From the NCBI GenBank assembly GCA_036365515.1, contig CM070873.1, positions 262,200,075 to 262,264,074 of the forward strand: 64,000 nt of DNA, read 5' to 3'. Under the pieces are notes generated by a model. It saw only the letters and a list, made by a program, of their open reading frames with translations, was not told the origin of the DNA and did not search any database. The position numbers were made by a program, and so were the translations under genes. This DNA is from Torymus aiolomorphi. Its lineage: Eukaryota; Arthropoda; Insecta; Hymenoptera; Torymidae. Shown here piece after piece: positions 23,165 through 35,389 of this stretch (position 1 is the stretch's first letter; each line of letters starts with the position of its first letter).

Positions 23165-24723
23165 GCGCGCGCGCATTACGAGAAAGTGACGTGCTGCGCG
23201 TGCATATAAGCTGACCCCACGCGGAGAAGTACAGCCGGCGGCAGGGAAGTCGCCGGGCCCAAGAGTAGCTAAGCGGGCTCATTTGTCCGATGATCTTCCA
23301 ATTTACTTCTGCGCACGCGCGCATAGGCACTGTAGTGCTCCCGCCGCGTGCGGCTGAGAATACAATCTGCCGACGCGTCTAATGAGAAACTGCGAGGGTC
23401 TCTCTCGATTTTCACTCTCTCATGTGTGTATATGTGTGAGTGTGTGTATCGAGTTCGGGAGAGAGAGGGAGAGGAAATTTCTATTCATGAAATCGAAGAG
23501 GCACCGTATAAGCGCTTTAAAGATATCGTTTAACCATTGGAAAGTTGGTAAATTGCCCTTTTTGCCCCGCTGAGAGAAGGAGAGGTCTGATTGCTAAGCG
23601 ATTTATTTAAACGCGTGCGCGCGCGTCTATGAAGAAGGAGAGACTGCGCAAAAAAAGCTCCGCCTGAGAAAATAAGCTCGTAAGCGTCGGCGCTGTTATT
23701 GCCCATCGGCAGCTCGTTTATTTCCCTTCAATGCCGCGTGTGGATCTTTTTTTCTGGCGAAACTTTTGCCCAATTAATGATTAATTATTTCGTATTCTTC
23801 GGTCGCGATTCAAATTTATCGTCGGTTCTTCTAATCGAAGCAGACGTCAATTAATCGTTTAATCGACTCTCTCGCCACTTTATCAATTAACGTTTCTATC
23901 GCGAAGAGAAGCACTCGACTTGATCCTCTCGCTACCTAAACAAACACCACCGCGGAATACACAAACGAAATGTTTTATGCACCGTTCGTCGGCTCATTCC
24001 TAGAAGGTAGAAAATCAGCAAAACTCCTCGAGAGAGCCAACGCCCGCGTCGCTGTCGTCATCCCCTTCTCGAGCGGCGCATTATGCGGATAATTACAAAA
24101 GGAAGCTGCGAACGGCATGAATAAAAGATTTTCCGCGCGCACACTCGGGATCGTAACTTCGCGAGGCGCGCGTGCGCATGCTGAATTACTATCGAGAGGG
24201 AAGGTAAAGCGCCGCGAGTAGTATATTCTTCTATCGGTGGTGGTGATGGTGCTGGTGGCGGTGTACTATTGGATGCCCATGGGAAAGAATTCCGCCTGCG
24301 TGCCAGGGAATAGGTGAGCGCTTAGCTGCTGAGTTAATAGAAATTCGATATTTGCCCCGAAGGGTAATGAATTGGGTGGTCGACCGGAGGGATATTGGTT
24401 TAGTGATAGCTTAATTGTGCGGTAATTGGGGTGAGATGGGATTTGAGTGGTTTAAGTGGCAGTTGAGTCAAGGGGCTTCTTAATAATTGTCGATGTTGCC
24501 GGAGATTAATGGGCGTGGTAAATAATGTTTAATGAATTATTAAATTTTTAGAGGAAAGGTATAAAAATAGATTACATAAACATTTTCGTATAGAATATAA
24601 GACGAAAGAACATGATATATGGTAAAAATGTCAGTAAAATTTTCATTTAATTGTACATACAATCCGGGAAAAATTACAGCGCTACCATATGATTAGCTCT
24701 ACTAGAGTAATTAAAAATATATA
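21681..24723. other. CpG-rich non-coding DNA, AT-rich at its right end
   Basis: Mostly CpG-rich with short GA tracts and GCGC runs, turning AT-rich after about 24540. No exon or RNA gene was recognised. Confidence 0.5.
23110..23162. repeat. (AT)n-(AC)n compound microsatellite
   Basis: About 22 bp of AT followed directly by about 32 bp of AC, then GCGC. Confidence 0.97.
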
Positions 24724-24727
24724 TTAA

Positions 24728-25279
24728 GGTGGCTCCAGCGACTTTACTTAAAATTATAGATTAACATGAACTTTGGTTAACATAGATTAACATGAAAGAT
24801 ATAGTTGAAACCGAAACCTTCATTGCCGTAAAGAAAAAGTGGGGTCAACATCCAAATTAGCGAGAAAATTGCATCGCAAATGTTCATTTTGAACTTGATG
24901 CAGCTTATGGGAATTTCATCGAGAATGAAAGTTAAATCGCGTATTTAAAGTAATAAAAAATATGTTCTCAGTAAAAAAGTTATAGGATTTGAAACAGCGA
25001 TTCTGACGGTATAAAAAAAATTGTAGGTCAACATTCAATTTAGAGAGTAAATAACTGTCAAAGTACGTAATTTTACTTTTTGGGAGCGTTCTCATGGGGC
25101 GAAAATGAACCTTTTCATTCTGTTTTATTATTGGTGATATTTGCTTACAAGTTATACGCGTATAAATTTGAAGTTATATAGGTTTAAATTTAAAGCTTTA
25201 ATTTTGCGAAAAACTGTAAATGTTAACTGAGGCGTCCGCGAGGCCCTCACTTGATGCGATACCCAACGCTGGAGCCACC
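24728..25279. mobile_element. TTAA-flanked non-autonomous DNA transposon, 552 bp
   Basis: The ends are perfect 13-bp inverted repeats, ggtggctccagcg at 24728-24740 and cgctggagccacc at 25267-25279. Each is flanked outside by TTAA (24724-24727 and 25280-25283), the duplication expected of piggyBac- or Kolobok-type transposases. The interior is AT-rich, has no coding frame and contains a short direct repeat (agattaacatgaa, twice near 24760 and 24786). It is clearly non-autonomous. TIRs starting GG fit Kolobok-type better than the CCC of classical piggyBac, but this is family knowledge and was not tested. Confidence 0.88.
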
Positions 25280-25283
25280 TTAA

Positions 25284-25786
25284 CGTTTATAATAGCTCGC
25301 TTTAATAGAACATCACTTATTTTACGACAACCCTGTCATCATCATTCAGAGAGACCTCGAAATTCGTGATTAAAAAATAGTACACCATGCCGCTTTCAAT
25401 CGAAGCAAAATCTCCTCAATTCCCCACACTTCCAACCCGACAGAGTATGTAATTCGCAATTTAGCCAATAATAAATCGCAAAATAACGTGCGAACCGTCC
25501 ATCAAAAAAACTCACCGACAAAGTCCCCCCGACACACGCAGCTCTAAAATATTCGCCTCTTCTCTCGAGCCTTATGACGAAACCCGGCACTCGTTACAGA
25601 AAAGACGCGCGAATAATTTTCCACGGGCCACAAATACACGCGCGTGCACGCATTATAAAGCTTTCGCCAAAGCAATGAACCACGCGTCTCGTCGCCCTCC
25701 TCACCTTAATTTAGCGCTTCGGCGTCGGCATGGCCTTTTGCGGCTGCAAAAATAAATTGCAATCTCCGGGCGCGCGGCGGCGGCGG

Positions 25787-25826
<40 letters not shown>

Positions 25827-28490
25827 CACACACACGCGCGGTCGAAGAGCGCATCAAGCGAGAGAGCTCGGGACGACAGAGGCGGCCGAAGGCAATTGCA
25901 CGTGTGCGTATAGTGTACTTTCACTGTCACACGGCGTGGCTCTCGCTTTAATCGCCGCCGGCTGCTGCTGCTGCTGCAGTAACAACAGAGACGCAGCAGC
26001 CAAGCAGTCTGGCATTGCACGGGCACCGAATCATCGGCGGCCGGGAAAGCGATATTCCCCGGGCCCAGCGGCGAATCATGAGAATTATCGGTCGACTCTC
26101 TCGCACGCGCGTATGTATGTGTATATGTGTGCAGCACGTCAGTCGCGCGCGATCGCTTTCTTCTGTGCGCGAGGAAATCGAGGTCTCGCTCCCGCCGGCA
26201 GGCGAATCGTCCGTTCGGCCCGATCGATCACGAGCGCTCTCGCGTATATATGAAACAACATTCGCACGGTCGCGTGTGTGTATACTATATATACGTATCT
26301 GCGCCGATTCGCTTTCGTTCTCTTTCTCTCGCTCCTCGCTCGGCGTTGTACGACACGCGAGTGTGTTCAAGGGCGGCGGCGCTCTATGAATATCGAAGCG
26401 TGTACGGTGTATTACAGGCGAGCGAGCGATCGTCGATGCCCCCTTCGACACTCTTACAGGGGAGGCCTTTGGCAAACAAGAATCTATATTTAAGAGGCGC
26501 TGCAGCAGCGACACATTATGTGCGTTCTTTCACGGTCGCGCACGCTTATAACAGGGTAAATAGAAACCGTCGTGACTTAAGAAAGTCAAAAGTGTAAATT
26601 TACACGGGCCGCACGTGTATGTATGGGCGATGCAATGTATGTGTATACGGTGTATTTCTTCGAAAATCTCCTAGATTATTACCGGTGTGCGCGCCGCTGG
26701 TGCACCGGGCGGATGAGATTTATGTGTAATTAGCGTTTCCCTTTAAAATTTAAGAGCACTTAAACGCCGAACTCTCGCGCACGAAGCGCACGATCTCCTA
26801 CTTGAAAAGAATCCACCGGCCGAGAGAGAGAGAGTGAAAACGAAAAATCAGCAGCCGGTGTTCACGCGAACAAGCGAGAGAGAAAATCAATTGTAAATTA
26901 AAATATGACGGGAGATTCGGGGCATAAATTTCGCGGCAATCTTTGTAACCCGCGCTCGTATACCTGTATACAGCTTCGTAAAAGTCGAACGAGAGAAGAG
27001 AACACCGTCTCTCCTCTCTCCCTCGAGTGCTGCGCAGCCGCTAGTGTATACACACACGCGCGCTCTGCCTAGTGTCCTCCGCGGGGGAAAAATGAGGCGG
27101 CGGTGGTAGTATAAAGGAGAAAGCGGCGCGTCGATGATCCTTCGATGGCCGCGATGAAAAACGAGCCTGCCGCGTGACAGCTCGGAAGGCGAAGAAGAAC
27201 CGGGAGGGAAAGAGAGAGAAGAGCACGCGTCGCTTAAGTTATTAACTCCGATTGCGGGCGCGGATGACTCAATTAAATCGATCGGACGAGCGAACGTATC
27301 TTCCAGAGCGCGGGATTCAGTGGCGTGCGCGAGATCACGCTAATTGCCAATTAATCGATCCGATGTGCGTGTGCGCAGCGGGGGGTGCTGGCGAATTTCG
27401 GATCACTCGGTACACGCGCGAATTCTTCGGACGTGTCTTACGAAATTCAATCAGAAGCCTTCTGTAGTCGCCCGCCAGCTTATCTCACCCGGCGATCGAT
27501 AATGCGCGAGTGGCGGGTTCTCTCTCTTTTTCTCTTTTTCTCCTTTCCTCTTTCTGCGGTGGAGCAGAATGTAGCATAAACGCGCGATTGTTGTATTATA
27601 CATATATACCCTGGACTTTCGAAAATGTTTATTGATTGGGCACACTCGCGCTCGCTTATCCGTATCGCGCGTGGGCAGCAGCAGCGGCAGCCGCCAAGGA
27701 AAGTGAAAACCTTATTGTACGGGGCTGACCTGCCGCCGGTCTTGTACACTGCTTCCACGGCTCATTAGCTTGATAAATGATCGCGGGCGCGAGGTTCGCC
27801 GTGAAAATCTCGAACAAGGTTAAATCCGCGGTGTGCATGGGGTTTTCCGAAAGTCGCAGCGTAGAGCGATGGTATCCGCAGTATGGCGCAGGTCGATTAT
27901 TTTTCTCGCGTGTGGGTTTAAATTTTATAAGACGTCGCTCTGTGGCGGCGTGGAGTATTGTTATCTGCAGGAGGGCAAACAGAGAAGTGCACCGTAAAAG
28001 GTAGACGAACGATAGCCATATCTCTTATCGTGCGCTCGCGGCGCATTTAGGTCTCTGTCCCTACCGCTGCGCGTGTGTTTTTCGTTATTTTGCCTATAAG
28101 CGCGAGTTGCGTTCGCCACTTATGTATAACGCATTGTGCGCGCCCCGCATGACCGTAATTGTCGTGCAGTGCGCGCACGAGCTTTGGAAGCCAATTCGAT
28201 TTCCGGAATCTTTCTAGCATACACACACACACCGCCTTTCGTTCGTGTACGCGAAGAGCCGTGGCGTTTTTACGAGGTTGCGCGCGGTAAAGGTTTCGCA
28301 GTGCATGTATAAACAGCGCGGCGTGTGTTAGTGCGCGCGCGCACGTGACCGAGTGAAAAGGTAGAGTTTTTGCGCGCGCTAGAGGCTTTTGTGGTTTGTT
28401 TTCATTCTTGGACGGGGTATCGGCTCTCGCGTTTAATTCTGTCGCACGGCGCTGGAAGATATCGGTGATAAATCGGTAATCGTTTTTTTA
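25284..28490. other. CpG-rich non-coding DNA
   Basis: CpG-rich block with GCGC runs, GA tracts and a (GT)n run at 25788-25820. Several long overlapping frames on both strands (for example 25948-26597) are low-complexity Arg/Ser/Ala sequence with no splice context and are judged non-coding. Confidence 0.5.
25788..25820. repeat. (GT)n microsatellite
   Basis: About 33 bp of pure GT followed by a short TA run. Confidence 0.97.
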
Positions 28491-29564
28491 ACGCTTTCTA
28501 TGCAGCTCTCTTAATACTTGATATGATCTCACTATAATAAAGTGTTGAACTTTGACACTTATTGTGCTTTTTATTAAGTAAATTTTTATTTAAAAAGATA
28601 ATGTTTTTTACGTTTCATTTATTAGGAATCGAAATTTCTTTTAAAAATTTTAGATTTACTCAATGGAACTTTATATTTTACAATCAGAAAGTATAGAAGT
28701 AATAAAATGATAACAATAGTTCAATAACAATATACTTCTTCGATAACAACTGTTGATATATAATACCTTCATCTCATATTTACTTTTACAAAATTTTTAG
28801 ATCCATTTAACCGATGAAGTATTTACTAGAGTTATCAAAGCGTGATATTATGGTGTGTTTTATGGATAAGATTACATGTTTCTTTTTTTTTTTATTCAAA
28901 AATTACTTTTATTGAAAACGGTGAACTAATCACATTGTGATAGAATGGTAAATCATTGGAGTAATTATCAAATATCTAAATTGAAATAAGTACAATCTAA
29001 CATATATATGAGGCGTTTCATGTCAACTGCCCCAGCGCAGCGCGCGAGCGCCAAATCGTGCTATTTCTAATTCATGTTTATGATACTAAAATGTATCTAA
29101 AAAAATTATTTGTTAAGCGTTTCCGGTGTATTAAAACCTCAGCTTTCCAATGATGTAGGCAGTTTTTCCGAAATTTTCCATTTTCACCTTCAAAAGCTAT
29201 AAAACATCTTATATCTCAAAAAGTATATTTTTAATATTTTTTTTTACCATTTAGATCGAAAGCTGAGCATTTTTTACATAGGAAATGATTTTTTTCAAAA
29301 TGTGCTCAGGACATTTTCTTCGAGAAATAGAACGCGAAAGAGTAGAATATCAAATTAATTGGTGGGTAGGTACTCGTGCCGTCTATAACCACAAAAAAAA
29401 AAAAAAAAAAAAAAATCAGAGGTTTTAGAAACTGCATTTTTCTGAAAAGTGCAGTTTTCAGTAATAACTGCATATTTCATGCTTTCTTAATTTTCATTTA
29501 AAATCTTAAGAGATCATTTAAAATCTTAAGAGGTGGCTGATGCGGGCTAGTAGACCTAAAGCTA
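28490..29564. other. AT-rich stretch, probably old transposon remains
   Basis: AT-rich sequence with a poly(A) run of about two dozen A at 29392-29415 and a short tandem duplication (catttaaaatcttaagag, twice at 29498-29532). No gene or element end was identified, except that it abuts a long foldback. Confidence 0.4.
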
Positions 29565-30151
29565 TGAAAATTTTTTACGAAGAGTCATTTACACATTCCA
29601 ATCTAAAAACTTATATGACAGGAAAAAGGGTTCTTAACATAACGGAAAAAATTTTTGTTAGAAAATTTCCAATGTTACAAAAACAGATTTTGTCCACCAA
29701 AAAGAAATTCAATAAGTAATTATAATCCTTTTTGTTTTTCATTCAATTTTAATTTGGAAGGTCTCATTTTATTCCTTGTTCAATTTCAGGGGGAGGTACC
29801 GATATAAAAATTGGAAAATTTTCAAAACCTGCAAAGTTACATGCAATTGTTTATAAATTTCAGTGATAAATCTATAAACAATTGCATGTAACTTTGCAGG
29901 TTTTGAAAATTTTCCAATTTTTATATCGGTACCTCCCCCTGAAATTGAACAAGGAATAAAATGAGACCTTCCAAATTAAAATTGAATCAAAAAGAAAAAA
30001 GATTATAATTGCTTATTGAATTTCTTTTTATATAGTGGGCAAAATCTACTTTTGCAACATTGGAAATTTAACAAAAATGTTAAGAACTCTTTTTCCTGTC
30101 ATATCAGTTTTCAGATTGGAATGTGTAAATGAATCTTCGTAAAAACTTTTT
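29565..30151. mobile_element. Long foldback (near-perfect inverted repeat), about 587 bp
   Basis: Arms 29565-29855 and 29873-30151 are reverse complements of one another with a few mismatches and small indels; the loop is only 17 nt (29856-29872). The inner ~170 bp of each arm is almost perfect, for example ggtaccgatataaaaattgg on the left against ccaatttttatatcggtacc on the right. There is no coding capacity. It is a foldback-type mobile element or a recent inverted duplication. If transcribed inside the presumed + strand intron it would form one long hairpin RNA. Confidence 0.9.
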
Positions 30152-30159
30152 ACAAGGTT

Positions 30160-30750
30160 ACGTTGTAAGAACGTCTTAGAAACGTTTGTGAACCATATAC
30201 AAAACATTAAGATTGTAAAGTATTCGATATCCAACCTGCCGATAGATGGCGTAGTTCAATCCATAAAAGAAGACATTTCCAGGATATATAAGGAACATCT
30301 ACTCTAGCAAAGCGTACCGAATACTGTTTGAAGTAACATCAGTGTTAATAACAGACAATGTAAATTATTTCAATTTCGTTGTAGAAACATTTCTCAAACG
30401 TTTCGTGCTATGTTTTAGAAACGTTTCATAAACTTTTCTGAAACGTTTCCAATTAGTTTTGGAAACATTTTTGAGATGAATCTAGAACGTGAATAATTGT
30501 CCAGTAAGTTTTTTGTCGAATCGATTATGTACGTTTCAGAGATGTTTCCAAAACTTTGTACAAACGTTTGAGTTCTGTTTCAGAAACGTTTCTGAGACAA
30601 TTTAAACACGTTTACGATTTTTAAAAATTTTTTTTCAAATTTAGGACATTTCTACGTTTCTGAAATGTTTCTGTTACGTTTTTATATTTTTTAGGAAACG
30701 TTTGTAGGTTCCCAAAGAAACGTTTCCAAAACGTAACGTGCTATATGGGT
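30160..30750. repeat. Region dense in AAACGTTT palindromes
   Basis: The motif gaaacgtttc and variants (aaacgtttg, gaaacatttc, gaaatgtttc) occur more than ten times in under 600 bp, in both orientations by virtue of the palindrome. The outer edges are roughly inverted: ttacgttgtaagaacg near 30158 against aaaacgtaacgtgc near 30729. Probably a satellite-like or foldback element with many internal binding-site-like repeats. There is no coding frame. Confidence 0.65.
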
Positions 30751-30858
30751 ATATTATGCGAATTAATTATAAGTTATTTTTTGGTATTATGGTGGTTAAT
30801 TATTGCCATTAAATTATCGTCGAAGTTTTCTCATAACCGAAGGTAGCAAAAATATACC

Positions 30859-30942
30859 AGTTCAAAAATTTTGTACTCGAGAATCTTATGTGGGTTACAT
30901 GGGTAAGTGGTTAACGAGTCCGATTGTCGTGCTGAGGATCTA
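30859..30942 (+). mobile_element. tRNA-like SINE, copy 1 head (interrupted)
   Basis: The sequence gggtaagtggttaacgagtc at 30901-30920 resembles the D-arm/A-box part of a tRNA. It matches the - strand copy at 51831-51938, as does the ~40 bp upstream (agttc-aaaattttgtactc). The copy is broken at a TA (30941-30942) by a small DNA element and resumes at 31243. Confidence 0.7.
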
Positions 30943-31242
30943 CACTGAGAGAACTTTGGAGCGTCTCTCGAACTTGCTAGTAGCGCTGATTTCTCAAACG
31001 TACACAAAGATTCGTCCCTTGATTTGAGACAGCCTTTTTGGCGTCACTGTCGCACGAGAGTCGTGGTGCAACTACTCTCTCAATTTCTTGCAGCACCAGT
31101 GCTTAAGGTCAAAACACGAGACAACGGCTGTCTCGTATTTTAGGGCACCAGATCTCCCAAATTCGGTAGAGCTGCCGCTCTAAACGCACGAACCATACCT
31201 GTACTTATTTGGTACACCAGCGCCTCGAAGATTCTCTCAGTT
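30943..31242. mobile_element. TA-flanked MITE (300 bp) inside the SINE
   Basis: It begins CACTGAGAGAA and ends TTCTCTCAGTT, near-perfect 11-bp inverted ends. It is bordered by TA at 30941-30942 and 31243-31244, the target duplication of Tc1/mariner-type transposases. Deleting it together with one TA restores the SINE sequence seen in the other copy. There is no transposase, so it is non-autonomous. Confidence 0.8.
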
Positions 31243-31270
31243 TAGGGATCGAATCAGTCGTCGTCGAAAA
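31243..31270 (+). mobile_element. tRNA-like SINE, copy 1 tail
   Basis: gggatcgaatc looks like a B-box. It is followed by agtcgtcgtcg and a short A-run, matching the end of copy 2 (ggatcgatccc, aatcgtcgt, then poly-A). It continues the head at 30859-30942 across the inserted MITE. Confidence 0.7.
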
Positions 31271-31427
31271 AAACACTTATTTCTCAATTTAATTTATTTT
31301 AACTTTAAATATATTAGAGTCTACCGACAGTTCTGTAAATACTAAATAATAAAAATAAAAATTAAAGTTTTTGAAATTCGAGCTCAATCGTAAAAATTAC
31401 TATGTCGGATAAATTTGATTACAACAT

Positions 31428-31442
31428 TTCTCTCAGTGTATG
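31428..31442. mobile_element. Solo inverted-repeat end (ttctctcagtg-TA)
   Basis: A further copy of the MITE terminal motif followed by TA. Its partner end was not found nearby. It may belong to an older element interrupted by the SINE. Confidence 0.4.
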
Positions 31443-32739
31443 GTAAATAAATAAAAGTTTATTGAATTCCAAAACAGAAAAAACGTTCAATTTCTCCTGT
31501 AATACCTATATCAACAAATCCACTCCGACGTCAATACCAAAAACCATCGGTCAACCTCGCGTCATCCAGCTCACCACTTCCCATACTATCTCTCAGCCTC
31601 GAAGAAGCTCAGGCACGCGCGCACAAGTGCATCCTCCTCTCTCTCTCTTTCTACCGATACGCCGCCGTGCGTCCCACGCGCGCTTGTAAGTGCTTTATCT
31701 CGCCTCCCCGATTTTTTCTCCCCCCCTCCTTCTCTCTCATCCCTCTCTCATCGATTCATGCACTCACTCGCGGCTCGTTTCTCGCGCCGCTGCTATCTTC
31801 GCCGGCTATCTCGTATTATTTATGTGATTCGGAGGCGCTCGCACCGGAAGTCACGAGTATAGCCTGGTACTACTACTACTACTATCCGCGCGCGTAGTGA
31901 CTTTTCCAATCCCAATTTTCATTCCGATCCGTTTCCCCGCCACGATAAGCCTCAGATAGGCTGGTATTTTGCTTATCTCGTGCTGCTTCTTGACCGTACG
32001 CCGCTGCTGCGAGTATAATTATAAGGTTGCGGCGAGTTTGCGTAGCATACGTCAATGCATTCGTTAGGGCATCGCGTCGATTTTATTTAATGGAAAAGTC
32101 AGATTTCGCACGCCTGCTGTGTCTCTGCGTTGTTTTGTATACATTTGGCGCAATTAGCGATTTAAAAGAAACACGTTTATAGACACTATTCAGAATAAAT
32201 CGCCATCGTTCTTTGCACTCACGCCTATAAATCACTCCCACCTAAAATTACAAAACTTCGCGTCACCCCATAACCACACCGTTCTTCGATCCTATCTCCT
32301 TTACTATCACCGACCATCACTCGCCGGCGCAGCGTCGTCTTTGCATTCTTTTCACTCGCTTAAAACGGCACCTCGGAGCCCCTCGTTATTATGCAAGCGG
32401 CCATAAAGCTGCGCACGCGTCCCAGTAAAAACAAATACATACCCGCGACGATCGTCCGGCAAAGATATTGGTCGCGCGGTATGCGCGCACGGCGCCCCCA
32501 CGAGCCGCGAGAAGAACGTGTGAAAATAACAATAAATATTACGTTGCGTCGGCGAGAGCCGCAACTGTTTACCTCTATACTATATCCACCGGCGCTGCCG
32601 CGCGTACGCAGTCCATTCTAAAAGCTCTCCCTCTCTCTCTCAGGGGGCCCCTCGCAGATTGATATCGGCATGCGCACAGTCGTAGCGGTACCGGCCCAAC
32701 TCCGTTACCGCATGCGCGCGCGACTCTTTCGGATCTTCT

Positions 32740-32741
<2 letters not shown>

Positions 32742-32772
<31 letters not shown>
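32742..32772. repeat. (TC)n microsatellite
   Basis: About 30 bp of pure TC. Confidence 0.95.
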
Positions 32773-32776
<4 letters not shown>

Positions 32777-35361
32777 ACTACCGCCGCGTCAGATGTACCG
32801 GCGAGATTGTTATTAACAATATCGACGATCTTCCCTCCTCTTCTCTCTCTTCTTCTTCACTTGCGCATAGTGCGCACCATGTATGTATATATGCACCGCG
32901 TGCGAGAGTCTCAGGTGTGCAAGGGGGAAACCTCACGCGGACACGTCTCTATCAAGCGCGGGGGGACCTGACTACCGCTGCGTTCGACGCGTAGAGGCTT
33001 TTTCCTCCCCGTTTCCAGCAACGGCAGAGAAGAAGGAGAAGCAGGAGCATGATGTATTATGGTATTGTGCGAGAGACTATCTCTCTCGGTCGCGCGAGCG
33101 CGCGAAATTGTTAGCGCGCGAGCGGTATGACCAGGCCACTCTACGGTGGTTATTATTGATGTATACTGACTACCGTTAGTGTACGGGAATTCCTCGCGCG
33201 AGGTGGACTTTAACCCTTGCGCGCGTATAGTGCCCCCTTCTTCGTTTTGTTGGTGTTTGGATAATAAATTTGCCCGCTGAGCGCGTTGATACCTCTCGGT
33301 TTGTGGATATTGAGGAACTCTCGCGAGCTCGTGCGCGCGTACATTAATCACGTTATATACCGTATACATATTTTGTATACGTATATTATACGTATGCGAA
33401 AAATCGCGTAGTCCTTTATTGTACGTGCGGTCGCGAGCGAGCGTCTTCGCAATAACTCAAACTGCTTTCCCGCGCTAATGAGAATTTCGAAGACGGTACC
33501 GCGCTCTCGTGTAAGTGGAGCTCTGCTGTACGCGCCTACCTATATGCAAAATAGCTGTACTCAGGCGGCCCAAAAAAGCAACGAGGAGGCGGAGGATGAG
33601 ACGCGCGCTAGAGCTTTTTTTATAGCGAATAGTTTTCCTGATTAACGTGTCACTCGGGGAGGAAGAAGAGTCGCGCGTAGTTAGAGAGCGGGAGACACAA
33701 AGTAATTTCCGTGTCACGAGTTAATAACTGCGCGCGGCTGCGCGATACATCCCGTCAAAGAGGTGGCTGCGCGGTCATTACAGTTCGCGGACATTTCGCT
33801 TAACGAGATTTCCCGCGTCTATGCGCTGCGCGCGTCTATGTGTGTGCGAGGTTTCTCCGACTCGTCTCCGGCCGCGTTTCGCGAGCCCGCCGCATACGTC
33901 GATCGCGGCTGTACTCTGTGATTTGGCCGCTGAATAGAAATTACCGCCGGAGAGTAGCAGCAGCCCCCCTTCAATCATGCCCGCGTGTATGTAGTGAAGG
34001 ACTTTCGATCTCCGATCTGCGGGCGACTTTCCAGAGAGAGTGTATGGCGACTTTCGGCGATAATCGCGACGTAAATGCAGCCTTTTTCCGCACTTTTCTG
34101 CTGCTAAAGGCGGGTCCATTAACCTCGTCTATACTAAGTGTTTTATTCTTTCCTTTTTTTGGGTAAACGCTGCCTGTGCGCGCGTTCAGTTGATTGCATT
34201 TTGATTATATTGTGTGTGTGAAAGTGGCCTTTCCTGTGTCGCCCGCTCCTCCTACCAGCCCGTTAGACGATATCAGAATCGGCACGTCAGCCGTGCATTA
34301 GGAACTTGTCGTTTATTTCTTTCGCGTGACGCCGGCGTACGGGGCTGATAAAGGAGAGTGTATAACAGCTATACAACGTTGTTTTGTTAATTTGCGGCGG
34401 CTTTGCAAAATTATCGCATGTGTGCTGCCGAGTTAGAAAGTGCGCGGTTTTCGCGAAAACGGCATGAAAATGTGTATGTATTTATGGGCTGCAGTGTTTA
34501 TCGACGGTGAATTTTTCCGGAAGGTGTAGCTGAATTTTTACAAAGTAAATTAATGTCTCGATAAGGCTAATGATATTCATAGGTTGATTAAAAATTCGTA
34601 TCGGACAAGATGTAGACTGCTGGAGGCACGAATCAGAGCATAAAATTACAAATCGCATTACACTCGATCAAGCTGCCGCGGGTGAAAAATGAAAATTGAT
34701 AAGGGATATGTGGGCCATCTACCCCGCGGATCTATAAAACGCCACGGGATGGAAAAATCAAGTGCAGACAAGAAGAGAAAGAGAGATTATAAAGACGGGC
34801 TTGAACAGTGACTTGGCAGGAATTCGGACGTAGAAAAGTTATCAATTCTCAAAAATGCTGCCCGCAAGACCCGTGGTCCATAGGCATCGTACCGTGACGC
34901 TGAATAGCCGTGCGATTGTTCGACACCCTTATGAATCGCGCGTTCGGCTACTTACTTCTCTCTCTCTGTCTTCCGAGCATGTATATCGGGGACCGGTCCG
35001 TAAATCAGAATTAGCTATAGGCTTTCACCGGGCGCGCAAGCGCGTATATACCGTTCTTCTCTCTTCGTGATCTCTTTTCTTCTCGCGCGCGCCTATCCCA
35101 GTTTCTCCGCTGTCATAGTTTTGCCATTGTTGTATTAAATTTAAAGCAGCTCGCCCGTTTTAACGACGTTATTGGCATTGTTGCGCTCGCGCGAGGGAAG
35201 CTGCGCGCGAACGCCGTTCTGCATAAACGAGCTTCTAGGAGCGCGCGAATTTCGACCACCACGAAAAGTATATATCTATCCCCGTTCTCTGCGTACGCGC
35301 GCCTCTCTATCTTATTATAACGGTTCACGCGTATATACTTTTTCTCAAGCTTTCTGCGAGA

Positions 35362-35389
35362 TACACACACACACACACACACACACACA
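35362..35389. repeat. (AC)n microsatellite
   Basis: 28 bp of pure AC. Confidence 0.95.

Noticed and set aside
25948..26597. 188- and 156-codon frames on opposite strands
   Set aside because: They overlap each other, are rich in Arg/Ser/Ala and contain trinucleotide-run Cys/Ala stretches; no coding evidence.
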